19,030 bases of DNA from DASVEG01 sp036380695 (GCA_036380695.1 DASVEG010000124.1:1-19030); one strand, 5' to 3'. Numbered from the stretch's first letter, positions 1 to 8,120 are shown. Translations and numbers: made by a program. The notes: generated by a model not told the origin, from the letters alone.

Positions 1-13
1 CTTCACTGGCCCC

Positions 14-652
14 GTGGTCAACGACGAGCGCGCGCTCACCTCCGAAGCCGACCTCCGCACGGTCTACCGACCGGCGGGCCAGCCTGCCCTCGACAAGCAG
101 ATCGACCACCTCGACGATCACTGCGTGGCCTTCCTCGCCCACGCGCCTCTCGCCATGCTGGCGACAGCCGACGCCAACGGGCGCTGCGACGTCTCGCCGA
201 AGGGCGGTCCGCCCGGCTTCGCACGCGCCCTCGGCCCTTCGTTGCTCGCCTTCGGTGACCTCGCTGGCAACAACCGTCTCGACTCCTTCACGAACCTGAC
301 CGACAACCCAGGCGTCGGCCTCCTCTTCCTCATCCCCGGCATCGACGAGACCCTCCGCGTCAACGGCACCGGCCGCGTCACCACCGACGCCGACGTGCTC
401 ACCGCCTGCGCCATCGACGGCGTGTCGTTTCGCACCGCCCTGGTGGTCGACGTGGAGGAGGCCTACATCCACTGCGCCAAGGCCTTCCGCCGCGCCGGTG
501 CGTGGACCCCCGAGGCCTGGCCAGACACGTCCGACCTCCCGACCCCCGCGTGCATGTTGCGCGACCACATCGGCCTCGACCTGTCGGCGGAGGAGGTCGG
601 CGAGGTGTTGGAGGACGGCTACCGCCGCACTCTCTGGCGATCGGGCGGCTGA
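14..652 (+). CDS. PPOX-type flavoprotein, MSMEG_1061-like
   Basis: Encodes 212 residues resembling the pyridoxamine 5'-phosphate oxidase-like, FMN-binding split-barrel proteins of the MSMEG_1061 type. The recognisable blocks are an N-terminal helix region with IDHLDDHC, then LATADANGRCDVSPKGGPPGF (about residues 49-69), then NNRLDSFTNL and GLLFLIPGIDETLRVNGTGRV, and a C-terminal helical tail containing YIHCAKAFRR. Members are presumed FMN-dependent cytoplasmic oxidoreductases, but the substrate is unknown. The GTG at 14 gives a protein of the family's usual length. The frame remains open to the window edge, so an upstream start outside the window cannot be excluded. It converges with the broken HNH gene, with 13 bases between the two stop codons. 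The family call is firm; the physiological role is not known. Confidence 0.85.
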   Translation: MVNDERALTSEADLRTVYRPAGQPALDKQIDHLDDHCVAFLAHAPLAMLATADANGRCDVSPKGGPPGFARALGPSLLAFGDLAGNNRLDSFTNLTDNPGVGLLFLIPGIDETLRVNGTGRVTTDADVLTACAIDGVSFRTALVVDVEEAYIHCAKAFRRAGAWTPEAWPDTSDLPTPACMLRDHIGLDLSAEEVGEVLEDGYRRTLWRSGG

Positions 653-665
653 GCGCAGCGACCTC

Positions 666-1863
666 CTACGGGGGGCGCTCCTGCCGTCTCGCCCCGCGCA
701 GCAGGCCTGCCCGCCGATCGCGTTCGGTCTTCTCGACGTGGTGTGGCCAGCACCTCGGGACGAGGTTGGCGAGCGATGTCTCACCGCCGTTCGCCACTGG
801 GTCGACGTGATCCCACTCGAGCCCCCGCCGCCAGCGGCAGCCCGCCTCTACGCATGCAACGCCGTCGAAGCCGGGCGGCGCGCCGAGCTCGAGCGCCGTC
901 CGGAGCTCGGCCTTGATGTGCCGCCCGAGGTGCGCCACGGAGCGGACGTCGACGCCGTCGTGCACCACGGCCTTGACGAAGGCGTCGCCAGACGCCACCA
1001 GATTGCGAGCCGAGCCCACCGGTGTGGGCCCGCCGCCCACGATGTGGCACGGCTCGCCCGGGTGGGCGTGCCCTCTCCGGTACGCACGCAGGTCGCACAC
1101 GACGACGACGTCGGCGCGAGATCGCGCTCGACCGCCGGCGGACGGCTCGCCCTGACCCCGCGGTGGCAAGTCGAACGAGCGCGTCCGCGGCGTACGACTC
1201 CGTCGGCTCGACCGGACCAGCCGCCCGTCTCGACCGGCGACGCAGTCGCGACGTCTCGGCATCCAGCCGCGTCACGAACGCCACGCCCACGTCTGGCGGG
1301 AGCGCGGCCGAGAGACACACCATCCCCGCTTCGTCGCGCCAATGACGCAGGTACCGGGCCGAACGTTGCCGCAGGTGCAGTGCCTCCGGGTCGGTCGCCG
1401 CAAGCGCGACCCGACGTGCCGCGTCGCGTACGGGGCCGAGCCCAGCCCCGGACGCGAGCGAGACCAGACGCGGCTCGCACCCGGGCGCGGCATCGGCCGC
1501 CGCGGCAATCGCCGCCGCTTGCGCGAGCGAGATATCGCCGGCGACGAGCGCGCGGTCGACATCGGGCGACCTCGCACCGGCGGCAGCCGCCGCCAGCTCG
1601 GTGCGCGCGTCGTGCCGGGTCGACCCCGCGACCGCGGCGAGCCAATCGGCGGCGTCCGCGAACCCTCTGGCGCGGTGCGCGCCCGCATCAACCGCTCGGG
1701 CGGCGACCCGCGCACGCAACGCGGCGAGCGCCTTCTCGGTCCGGGCGATCTCCTCCACGAACCTCGCCGCCTCGACCGCCGTGAGCGTGTCGCCCGCGAA
1801 GCCGACGACGGCATCGCGAACCGCTCGGAGCGCTCGCACCACGACCTCCACCGCCGCCTCCAT
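666..1863 (-). pseudogene. DUF222/HNH endonuclease-like gene (13E12 type), frameshifted
   Basis: Two adjacent minus-strand frames together make one DUF222-HNH protein. The first, from ATG 1863 (GGAGG just upstream), carries the helical DUF222 region: VEAARFVEEIARTEKALAAL, GDISLAQAAAIA, and a stretch ending YAADALVRLATAG near 1150. The second runs to the TAG at 666-668 and carries VVVVCDLRAYRRG, VDVRSVAHLGRHIKAELRTAL and the HNH box (EWDHVDPVANGG...LVPRCWPHH). Moving from the first to the second frame needs a +1 shift somewhere in about 1120-1165, a GC-rich linker where the exact point cannot be placed. Both halves are otherwise well conserved, so the break is recent or a sequencing or assembly error. 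The family is multicopy in actinobacteria and its biological role is unclear. A longer start at 1944 would lie upstream of the likely promoter. Confidence 0.8.
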
Positions 1864-1930
1864 CGCACCTCCGCTCCGCGACTCGTCACGTTCGAACGGA
1901 GGAGCTGAGGTGCTCCTCGAGACCGCTACC

Positions 1931-1960
1931 ACCTTACCGAACACACGTTCGCCTCGTCAA
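1931..1960 (-). promoter_or_regulatory. Putative sigma70-type promoter of the DUF222-HNH gene
   Basis: On the minus strand TTGACG (1960-1955) is followed after 18 bases by TAAGGT (1936-1931). Transcription would begin near 1924, about 60 bases ahead of the ATG at 1863. That supports the 1863 start over 1944. Judged by eye only. Confidence 0.45.
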
Positions 1961-1974
1961 GAGGAAATCTTGTC

Positions 1975-2823
1975 GTGAAGATGACCGCCGATGCACCGCT
2001 CGCCGCCCTGACCGCGCTCACCGCGCGCCTCGCCGCCGCGGGGTGCGCGGCGCCCGCCGAGGAGGCGGCCGAGCTCCTCGCCGCGGCCGCGGCCGCGGCC
2101 ACCGCCACCGCCACCGCCACCGCCACCGCAACGCGCAACCCCGACCACCTTGAACGCCTCGTCCGCCGCCGGCTCGGCGGCGAGCCCCTCGCGTGGGTCA
2201 CGGGGCGGACGCGGTTCGCCGGCCTCGAACTCGTGGTCCACCCCGGCGTGTACGTCCCCCGCTGGCAGACCGAGACCATCGCGGCCCGAGCCGCAGAGCT
2301 GCTCCCGCCCGAGGGGACCGCCATCGACCTGTGCACCGGCGCCGGTGCGGTCGCGGCCTACCTCGCCCACCACCACCCCGACGCCGCCGTCATCGCCACG
2401 GACATCGACCCGGCCGCGGTTGCGAACGCCCGCGTCAACGGCGTCGACGCCTACGTCGGCGACCTCGACGCCCCCCTCCGCCGAGCCCGCGACGCGCACC
2501 AACGGCACCGCGGCAACACCGACGTCATCACCGCGGTCACCCCGTACGTTCCGACCGGCGCGCTTGCCCTGCTCGCGACAACTCACGAGCCCCGCCGCGC
2601 CCTCGAAGGCGGCGACCACGGAACGGCCCTGATCGAGCGCGTGATCGCCATAGCTCCCTACTGGCTCCGCTCGGACACCGGCGGCCACCTGCTGCTCGAG
2701 CTCGGCGCGCCGCAAGTCGACCGTGTCCGAGCCATCGCCGCGCGCCACGGCTTGACCAACGTCGACACGCTCCGCGATCCCGATGGCGACGTCTGCGGCA
2801 TCGCCGCGGTCGCAGCGCACTAG
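1975..2823 (+). CDS. PrmC/HemK-related SAM-dependent methyltransferase
   Basis: A 282-residue protein matching the PrmC-related 'putative protein N5-glutamine methyltransferase' group. It has a helical N-terminal domain with the GEPLAWVTGRTRFAGLEL block and VHPGVYVPRWQTE. The SAM site follows: AIDLCTGAGAVAAYLA with D118 and LCTGAG at 119-124, then VIATDIDPAAVANARVNG. The C-terminal part has YVPTGALALL, HEPRRALEGG and GGHLLLELG. True PrmC methylates the GGQ glutamine of release factors using an NPPY motif. Here that position reads VTPY (188-191), so the substrate-binding asparagine is absent. GTG 1975 is preferred because AAGAGG (1959-1964) lies 10 bases upstream; ATG 1981 is the alternative. 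Residues about 36-53 are an Ala-Ala/Ala-Thr tract encoded by hexamer repeats. Substrate unknown. Confidence 0.8.
   Translation: MKMTADAPLAALTALTARLAAAGCAAPAEEAAELLAAAAAAATATATATATATRNPDHLERLVRRRLGGEPLAWVTGRTRFAGLELVVHPGVYVPRWQTETIAARAAELLPPEGTAIDLCTGAGAVAAYLAHHHPDAAVIATDIDPAAVANARVNGVDAYVGDLDAPLRRARDAHQRHRGNTDVITAVTPYVPTGALALLATTHEPRRALEGGDHGTALIERVIAIAPYWLRSDTGGHLLLELGAPQVDRVRAIAARHGLTNVDTLRDPDGDVCGIAAVAAH
2081..2130 (+). repeat. In-frame hexanucleotide tract inside the methyltransferase gene
   Basis: A CCGCGG/GGCCGC-rich stretch (2081-2100) runs into four perfect ACCGCC hexamers and one ACCGCA (2101-2130). It encodes poly-Ala then alternating Thr-Ala. The six-base period keeps the reading frame if units are gained or lost. 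Confidence 0.85.
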
Positions 2824-2866
2824 CACCTCGTGAGCGGCGCGGTACCCGTAGCGCCCTCGCCACCTC

Positions 2867-2872
2867 TACAGT
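2867..2872 (+). promoter_or_regulatory. Candidate -10 element of a leaderless transcript (L,D-transpeptidase gene)
   Basis: TACAGT ends 9 bases before the ATG at 2882. No Shine-Dalgarno-like sequence lies between them, so transcription would begin at or very near the start codon. No clear -35 is visible. Confidence 0.4.
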
Positions 2873-2881
2873 TCGGCGGCT

Positions 2882-4345
2882 ATGCGGCGGCTTGCTCGAC
2901 TCCTCTCCATCCCACTCCTCGCGACTGCGCTCACCGCGACGCTGACCGCGACCAGCGCCGTCCCGAACGCGGCGGCCGCGGCGAGCGCGGGCGACGACAC
3001 CGTCAAGGCGTTCGGAGACGCGCGCTACGAAGGCTCGACCGCGTCGATGGGCCTCTCGCTCAACCAACCGGTCATCGGCTTCGCCCCCACCAGGGACGGC
3101 CGCGGCTACTGGCTCCTCGGCCGCGACGGCGGCATCTTCTCCTTCGGCACCGCGCGCTTCCACGGCAGCACCGGCTCGCAACCGCTCAACCAGCCGATCG
3201 TCGGCATGGCGGCGACGCCGACCGGCAACGGTTACTGGCTAGTGGCGTCCGACGGCGGTGTCTTCACCTTCGGCGACGCGGTCTTCCGCGGCAGCACCGG
3301 GGGCACCTCGCTGGCCCGCCCGATCATCGGCATCCAGGCCACGCCGTCCGGTCTTGGCTACTGGCTCGTGGCGTCCGACGGTGGCGTCTTCACCTTCGGC
3401 GACGCCCCGTTCCACGGCAGCGCGGCGAACCTGCGCCTCGGCCGGCCCATGGTCGGGTTCGCGGCCACGCCGACGGGCGGCGGGTACTGGATGGTCGCGG
3501 GCGACGGCGCGGTCTTCGCCTACGGCAACGCGCCGTATCACGGCAACGCGCCGGGACACGCGCCGGTCACCGCGATCGCGGCGGCGCGCGACGGCAACGG
3601 GTACTGGTTGCTCGACGACGACGGTGGCGTGTTCACGTTCGGGTCGGCTCCCTTCGCGGGCTCGGCGTCGGGCGAGGTCGGCCCCACGCGGGCCGCGGTC
3701 GCGATCGCCGCGACGCCCACCGGCAATGGCTACTGGGTCGCGGTCGGCAGTATCCCGGTCGTGCCGGGCGCAACCGGCAGTGGCATCGCCGCCCTCCAGG
3801 CGCGGCTCGACGCGCTCGGGTACTGGGTACCCGTCGACGGACGGTTCGGCACGCTCACGACTCAGGCCCTCTACGCGCTGCAGAAGGCGGCGCGTATCCC
3901 TCGCACCGGACAGTTCGACGGGGCGACGCAGCGCGCACTCGACGCAGGTGTCATCCCGACGCCGCGGTCGACGAGCGGCTACCTCGCCGAAGTCGACAAG
4001 ACGCGCCAACTGCTCATGCTCGTGAGCAACGGACGGGTCGTCCGCACGTTCAACACGTCGACCGGGAACGGCGCGCGCTACCGGTCGGGAGGCGGGTACG
4101 CGGTCGCGGTCACGCCAGAGGGCCAGTTCCGCGTGTACAACCAGATCAACGGCCTGCGCATCTCCGAGCTCGGAGAGCTGTGGCGACCGAAGTACTTCAC
4201 CGGCGGCTACGCGATCCACGGCTCGCCGAGCATCCCGCCGTATCCGGCGTCGCACGGCTGCGTCCGGCTCGCCAACGCGGCGATCAACTGGATCTGGGAC
4301 ACCGGGGCGCTGCCCATGGGGACGCCTGTCGTCGTCTACTCCTGA
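2882..4345 (+). CDS. Secreted L,D-transpeptidase (YkuD) with GYW repeats and peptidoglycan-binding domain
   Basis: A 487-residue exported cell-wall protein. Residues 1 to about 36 form a signal peptide (MRRLARLL, hydrophobic core, Ala-rich cleavage region). Residues about 40-290 hold repeats built on GYWLVxSDGGVFTFGDAPFHGS, with GYW at 75, 117, 159, 201, 240 and 283, likely a beta-propeller-like surface module. Residues about 300-358 form a PG_binding_1 domain (LQARLDALGYWV...DGRFGTLTTQAL). The rest is a YkuD L,D-transpeptidase domain with H446 (AIHGS) and the catalytic SHGCVR box (457-462, H458, C460). Such enzymes make 3-3 cross-links in peptidoglycan or attach proteins to it. ATG 2882 directly precedes the signal peptide. 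The neighbours do not suggest an operon with a shared pathway. Domain calls are firm; the repeat's ligand is unknown. Confidence 0.92.
   Translation: MRRLARLLSIPLLATALTATLTATSAVPNAAAAASAGDDTVKAFGDARYEGSTASMGLSLNQPVIGFAPTRDGRGYWLLGRDGGIFSFGTARFHGSTGSQPLNQPIVGMAATPTGNGYWLVASDGGVFTFGDAVFRGSTGGTSLARPIIGIQATPSGLGYWLVASDGGVFTFGDAPFHGSAANLRLGRPMVGFAATPTGGGYWMVAGDGAVFAYGNAPYHGNAPGHAPVTAIAAARDGNGYWLLDDDGGVFTFGSAPFAGSASGEVGPTRAAVAIAATPTGNGYWVAVGSIPVVPGATGSGIAALQARLDALGYWVPVDGRFGTLTTQALYALQKAARIPRTGQFDGATQRALDAGVIPTPRSTSGYLAEVDKTRQLLMLVSNGRVVRTFNTSTGNGARYRSGGGYAVAVTPEGQFRVYNQINGLRISELGELWRPKYFTGGYAIHGSPSIPPYPASHGCVRLANAAINWIWDTGALPMGTPVVVYS
3005..3760 (+). repeat. Degenerate tandem repeat, about 126-bp unit, within the L,D-transpeptidase gene
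   Basis: The GYW codons fall at 3104, 3230, 3356, 3482, 3599 and 3728, giving spacings of 126, 126, 126, 117 and 129 bases. Units two and three are almost identical in DNA over about 50 bases (3236-3287 against 3362-3413), differing mostly at third codon positions. This indicates duplication or gene conversion between units. Confidence 0.85.
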
Positions 4346-4391
4346 CGTGCCACAATCGTCCCGTTTCGGACGAGAAGGCGGGGGATTGGCA

Positions 4392-5639
4392 ATGGCACAA
4401 GCAGGCATCGCGCTGGGCGCCGAGGGCGCGAGCGCCGGTCCCGGGAGCGGCATCTCACCGTGGCGTCGGTTCAAGGCGGACCCTGCGGAGTGGTTCTCCG
4501 CGGAGGAGATCGAGAAGGCCACCGCGTACAGCACGCCCTCGCGCCGGCTGGCGCGCACCGCCCGCGCGGTCGCCTTCGCGGCCGAGGTGCTCGTCGTCGT
4601 CACCCATCTCGCGCCGAACGTGCTCGATGCCCTCGACGTGTCGAACTGGGTCGTCGGGGTGTTCGTCGTCCTCGCGCTGACGTCGGTGGTCGACATCGTG
4701 GTGGCGGTGCCGTTCGCCGCGTATCGCGAGCTGGTGTTCGACAAGAAGTGGGGCTTCAGCACGCAGACCACGAAGGGCTTCGTGAGCGACCAGGTGAAGG
4801 GCTTGCTGCTCGGAGCCGTCATCATGACGTTGCTGTTCGTCCCGATCTGGGCGGCGATCCGCGCGACCGACTCGTGGTGGGTGTGGGGCTGGTTGCTCCT
4901 CACCGCGCTGCAGGTCGGGATGCTGGCCGTGTACCCGGTGCTGATCGCGCCGATCTTCAACAAGTTCAAGCCGCTCGAGGACGAAGACCTCAAGGCCGAG
5001 CTGCTCGCCATGGCGAAGGATGCAGACGTACCGGTGAAGGACGTGCTGGTGTCCGACGGCAGCCGGCGCGACACGCGCGAGAACGCGTACTTCGCGGGCC
5101 TCGGCCGCACCCGCCAGCTCGTGCTCTTCGACACGATTCTCAAGCGGCCGCGCGAGCAGCTGCGGTCGGTGGTGGCGCACGAGCTCGGGCACTGGAAGCT
5201 GCGCCATCTCGTCGTGAGCCTGCCGCTCGCGATCGTCACGACGTTCGCCGCGTTCTGGGTGCTCCAGCGCGTGCTCGCTTGGGACTCGCTCCTCGAGCTC
5301 GCCGGGGTCGACGACTTGCGCACGCCCGGCGCCATCCCGCTGTTCACGCTCGTGTTCGGGCTGATCACGCGCGTGCCTGGCTTCGCGACGACCGCGCTCA
5401 CGCGCGTGCACGAACGCGAGGCCGACCTCTTCTCGCTCGACACGACTCGCGATCCCGACGCGTTCGTCGCCGCCATGCGCGCGCTCTACGTCGACAACGG
5501 CGCCAACCTCACGCCGACCTGGTGGCAGCGGTTCACGCGGACGCACCCCTTCGCGGACGAGCGCATGGCCCTCGGCACCGAGTGGGCCCGCCGTCAGGGC
5601 ATCGCCCTGTCGGCCGCCGAACCCGTAGAACCCTCGTAG
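4392..5639 (+). CDS. M48 family Ste24/CAAX prenyl protease 1-like membrane metalloprotease
   Basis: A 415-residue polytopic zinc protease. The N-terminal half has several membrane segments (VAFAAEVLVVVTHLA, VVGVFVVLALTSVVDIVVAVPF, LLLGAVIMTLLFVPIWAAI, WGWLLLTALQVGMLAVYPVLIAPIFNKF). Blocks typical of Ste24 follow: FNKFKPL, DVLVSDGSRRDTRENAYFAGLGRTRQLVLFDT, HELGH (263-267) and HEREAD (340-345), where E341 is the likely third zinc ligand. Eukaryotic relatives cleave prenylated proteins. Bacterial members probably handle membrane-protein quality control, since no prenylated substrate is known here. The ATG at 4392 has GGGGGA 6 bases upstream and is preferred to a GTG at 4347. A CACAAT box (4349-4354) might be its -10. 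A second, HtpX-type M48 protease lies 7.4 kb downstream. Confidence 0.9.
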   Translation: MAQAGIALGAEGASAGPGSGISPWRRFKADPAEWFSAEEIEKATAYSTPSRRLARTARAVAFAAEVLVVVTHLAPNVLDALDVSNWVVGVFVVLALTSVVDIVVAVPFAAYRELVFDKKWGFSTQTTKGFVSDQVKGLLLGAVIMTLLFVPIWAAIRATDSWWVWGWLLLTALQVGMLAVYPVLIAPIFNKFKPLEDEDLKAELLAMAKDADVPVKDVLVSDGSRRDTRENAYFAGLGRTRQLVLFDTILKRPREQLRSVVAHELGHWKLRHLVVSLPLAIVTTFAAFWVLQRVLAWDSLLELAGVDDLRTPGAIPLFTLVFGLITRVPGFATTALTRVHEREADLFSLDTTRDPDAFVAAMRALYVDNGANLTPTWWQRFTRTHPFADERMALGTEWARRQGIALSAAEPVEPS

Positions 5640-5640
5640 A

Positions 5641-5646
5641 TAGGCT
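5641..5646 (+). promoter_or_regulatory. Candidate leaderless -10 element of acs
   Basis: TAGGCT lies exactly 6 bases before the ATG at 5653, and no convincing Shine-Dalgarno is present. The same TAnnnT-6 nt-start arrangement recurs at ppa, yajQ and the GNAT gene in this window. No -35 consensus is evident. Confidence 0.4.
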
Positions 5647-5652
5647 CGGCCG

Positions 5653-7608
5653 ATGGCCGAACCGACGATCGAGGCGTACTACCTCGAGAACCGAACGTTC
5701 CCGCCGCCTGCCGACTTCGCGGCCCGCGCCAACGTCTCCGACCGCTCGTTGCACGACCGCGCGGACGCCGATTGGCAGGCGTTCTGGGCGGACCAGGCGC
5801 GCGAGCTTCTCGACTGGTTCTCCGAGTGGGACACGGTGTTGGAGTGGGACCTGCCTTTCGCGCGGTGGTTCGTCAACGGGCGCATCAACGTCTCGTACAA
5901 CTGCCTCGATCGCCACGTCGCGGCCGGGCGCGGCGACAAGGTCGCGTTCCATTGGGAGGGCGAGCCCGGTGACACGCGCACCATCACGTACGCGGACCTG
6001 CTCGCCGACGTCCAGCGCTTCGCCAACGTCCTGAAGGGCCTCGGCGTCGCGAAGGGCGACCGCGTCAACATCTACATGCCGATGATCCCCGAGGCCGTCG
6101 TCGCGATGCTCGCGTGCGCACGCATCGGCGCCCCGCACAGCGTCGTCTTCGGCGGCTTCAGCGCGGAAGCGCTGCGCGACCGCATCCTCGACGCGGAGGC
6201 GAAGGTGTTGGTCACCGCCGACGGCGGCTACCGGCGGGGCGCGGCAAGCCCGTTGAAGCCAAACGCGGACGCGGCGTGCGCGGAGGCGCCGAGCATCGAG
6301 CACGTCGTCGTCGTGCAGCGGACCGGCGGTGACGTCGACATGCAGGACGGCCGCGACCACTGGTGGCACGACCTCATGCCGGCGGCCGGAGCGGAGTGCG
6401 CCGCCGAAGAGCTCGACGCCGAAGACCTGCTCTACCTGCTCTACACGTCGGGAACGACCGGCAAGCCCAAGGGCATCATGCACTCGACGGGCGGTTACCT
6501 CCTGCAGTGCGCGTTCACCCACCGCTACGTCTTCGACCTCCATCCCGACGACGACGTCTACTGGTGCACCGCCGACATCGGGTGGGTCACGGGCCACAGC
6601 TACATCGTCTACGGGCCGCTGGCGAACGGCGCCACGAGCGTGATGTACGAGGGCACCCCCGACACGCCCGACAAGGACCGCTTCTGGGACATCGTCGAGC
6701 GCTACGGCGTGACGATCTTCTACACCGCGCCCACCGCGATCCGGACGTTCATGAAGTGGGGCACCGACTACCCGGCGAAGCACGACCTGTCGTCGCTCCG
6801 CCTGCTCGGGAGCGTCGGCGAGCCCATCAACCCGGAGGCGTGGATCTGGTACCACGAGAACATCGGCGGTGAGCGCTGCCCCGTCGTCGACACGTGGTGG
6901 CAGACGGAGACGGGCGCGATCCTCATCTCGCCGTTGCCAGGCGTGACCACGACCAAGCCGGGGTCGGCCACGTTCCCGCTGCCGGGCGTCGCCGCCGAGG
7001 TGGTCGACGAGTCCGGCGCGCGCGTCGGCGTCGGCGGCGGGTACCTCACGCTCACCCGTCCGTGGCCGTCGATGCTGCGCGGGATCTACGGCGACCCCGA
7101 GCGCTACCGCGAGACGTACTGGAGCCGCTACGAGGGCAGGTACTTCGCGGGCGACGGGGCCAAGGTCGACGACGACGGCTACCTGTGGCTGCTCGGCCGC
7201 GTCGACGACGTGATGAACGTGTCGGGCCATCGCGTGTCGACCACCGAGGTCGAGTCCGCGCTCGTCGACCATGCACGAGTCGCGGAGGCCGCGGTCGTCG
7301 GTGCGAAGGACGACACCACCGGCCAGGCGATCATCGCCTACGTCACGTTGAAGAGCGGCAACGACCCGTCGGACGCGCTCGGCCAGGAGCTGCGTGCTCA
7401 CGTCTCCAAGAAGATCGGCGCGATCGCGAGGCCGAAGACGGTGATCTTCACCGACGACCTCCCGAAGACGAGGTCGGGGAAGATCATGCGCCGGCTGCTC
7501 CGCGACGTTGCCGAAGGCCGCGCGCTGGGAGACACCACGACGCTCGCGGACGCGTCCGTCGTCGAGGAAATCAAGCGCCGGGCGGCCACGAGCCCCACCG
7601 AGGAGTGA
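5653..7608 (+). CDS. acs: Acetyl-CoA synthetase (acetate--CoA ligase, AMP-forming)
   Basis: A 651-residue enzyme of normal family length that converts acetate, ATP and CoA to acetyl-CoA in the cytoplasm. The N-terminal ACAS region (WADQARELLDWFSEWDTVLEWD, ARWFVNGRINVSYNCLDRH) leads into the adenylation domain. That domain has the P-loop YTSGTTGKPKG (264-274), the acetyl-CoA synthetase block YWCTADIGWVTGHSYIVYGPL, the adenylate-binding WWQTETG (415-421), and the hinge and GRVDDVMNVSGHR region. The C-terminal PKTRSGKIMRR holds K610, the lysine essential for adenylation and the usual target of acetylation control (known for the family; no acetyltransferase is adjacent here). It sits 14 bases after the Ste24-type gene, and its stop is overlapped by the HAD gene's GTG, so the two are probably co-translated. 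Confidence 0.97.
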   Translation: MAEPTIEAYYLENRTFPPPADFAARANVSDRSLHDRADADWQAFWADQARELLDWFSEWDTVLEWDLPFARWFVNGRINVSYNCLDRHVAAGRGDKVAFHWEGEPGDTRTITYADLLADVQRFANVLKGLGVAKGDRVNIYMPMIPEAVVAMLACARIGAPHSVVFGGFSAEALRDRILDAEAKVLVTADGGYRRGAASPLKPNADAACAEAPSIEHVVVVQRTGGDVDMQDGRDHWWHDLMPAAGAECAAEELDAEDLLYLLYTSGTTGKPKGIMHSTGGYLLQCAFTHRYVFDLHPDDDVYWCTADIGWVTGHSYIVYGPLANGATSVMYEGTPDTPDKDRFWDIVERYGVTIFYTAPTAIRTFMKWGTDYPAKHDLSSLRLLGSVGEPINPEAWIWYHENIGGERCPVVDTWWQTETGAILISPLPGVTTTKPGSATFPLPGVAAEVVDESGARVGVGGGYLTLTRPWPSMLRGIYGDPERYRETYWSRYEGRYFAGDGAKVDDDGYLWLLGRVDDVMNVSGHRVSTTEVESALVDHARVAEAAVVGAKDDTTGQAIIAYVTLKSGNDPSDALGQELRAHVSKKIGAIARPKTVIFTDDLPKTRSGKIMRRLLRDVAEGRALGDTTTLADASVVEEIKRRAATSPTEE

Positions 7609-8120
7609 CGGCCTCCGCGGGCGACGTCGTCCCCGAGAACTGGGCGTGGCGCGCCGGGCCCGTCGCGCCAGGACCAACGGTCGTATTCGACATCGACGGC
7701 GTCCTGTCCGACGCCGCGGGGCGGCAGCACTACGTCGAGGGCGGGGCCGGCCGTCGCAAGGACTGGGATGCCTTCTTCGAGGCGTGCGGCGACGACCCAC
7801 TCATCGAGGAGGTCGCCCGACTGCTCGAGCTGCTCGACGACGACCTTCGCATCATCCTGCTGACCGGGCGGCCGGTGCGCGTCCAGCCCCAGACGATCGC
7901 GTGGCTCGAGCGCTACCACCTGCGTTGGGACCTGCTCGTGATGCGCGACTGGGGCGACTATTCCGCGGCCAGGGAGTTCAAACGGTGGTGCATCGGCGAC
8001 TTCCGTCGGCACGGCTTCGAGCTCCGCCTCGCCTTCGAGGACGACCTTCGGAACGTCGAGATGTTCCGTGCCGAGGGCGTGCCCTGCGTCTACATACACT
8101 CGGGATACTTCGACCGGTAG
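7605..8120 (+). CDS. HAD-superfamily phosphatase resembling the polynucleotide kinase 3'-phosphatase domain
   Basis: About 171 residues from a GTG that shares the GTGA of the acs stop. HAD motif I is VVFDIDGVLSD (D29, D31), motif II is ILLTGRP (T87), and motif IV is the acidic AFEDDLRNVEMFR (E145-D147). Between them TIAWLERYHLRWDLLVMRDWGDY and EFKRWCI match the layout of the phosphatase half of phage-type PseT/Pnkp, where TxxWLxxxxIxxDxLxMRxxxD is characteristic. The protein is a stand-alone phosphatase domain with no kinase P-loop. The reaction may be removal of a phosphate from a nucleic-acid 3' end or from a small nucleotide. No other ATG, GTG or TTG start exists before motif I. Its overlap with acs suggests coupled translation, although no functional link to acetate activation is known. 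Confidence 0.8.
   Translation: MTASAGDVVPENWAWRAGPVAPGPTVVFDIDGVLSDAAGRQHYVEGGAGRRKDWDAFFEACGDDPLIEEVARLLELLDDDLRIILLTGRPVRVQPQTIAWLERYHLRWDLLVMRDWGDYSAAREFKRWCIGDFRRHGFELRLAFEDDLRNVEMFRAEGVPCVYIHSGYFDR

Noticed and set aside
1120..1165. Programmed ribosomal frameshift in the HNH gene
   Set aside because: No clear slippery heptamer or stimulatory stop codon context was visible at the switch, and the family is not known for it. Mutation or sequence error is simpler.
498..1784. Long plus-strand open frame across the HNH region
   Set aside because: Its product is Arg/Pro-rich low-complexity sequence with no motif, and it lies opposite clear DUF222-HNH coding on the minus strand. It is a GC-driven shadow.
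3239..7800. Long minus-strand open frames opposite the transpeptidase, Ste24-type protease and acs genes
   Set aside because: No recognisable domains or conserved motifs are present, and the plus-strand genes account for the coding signal.
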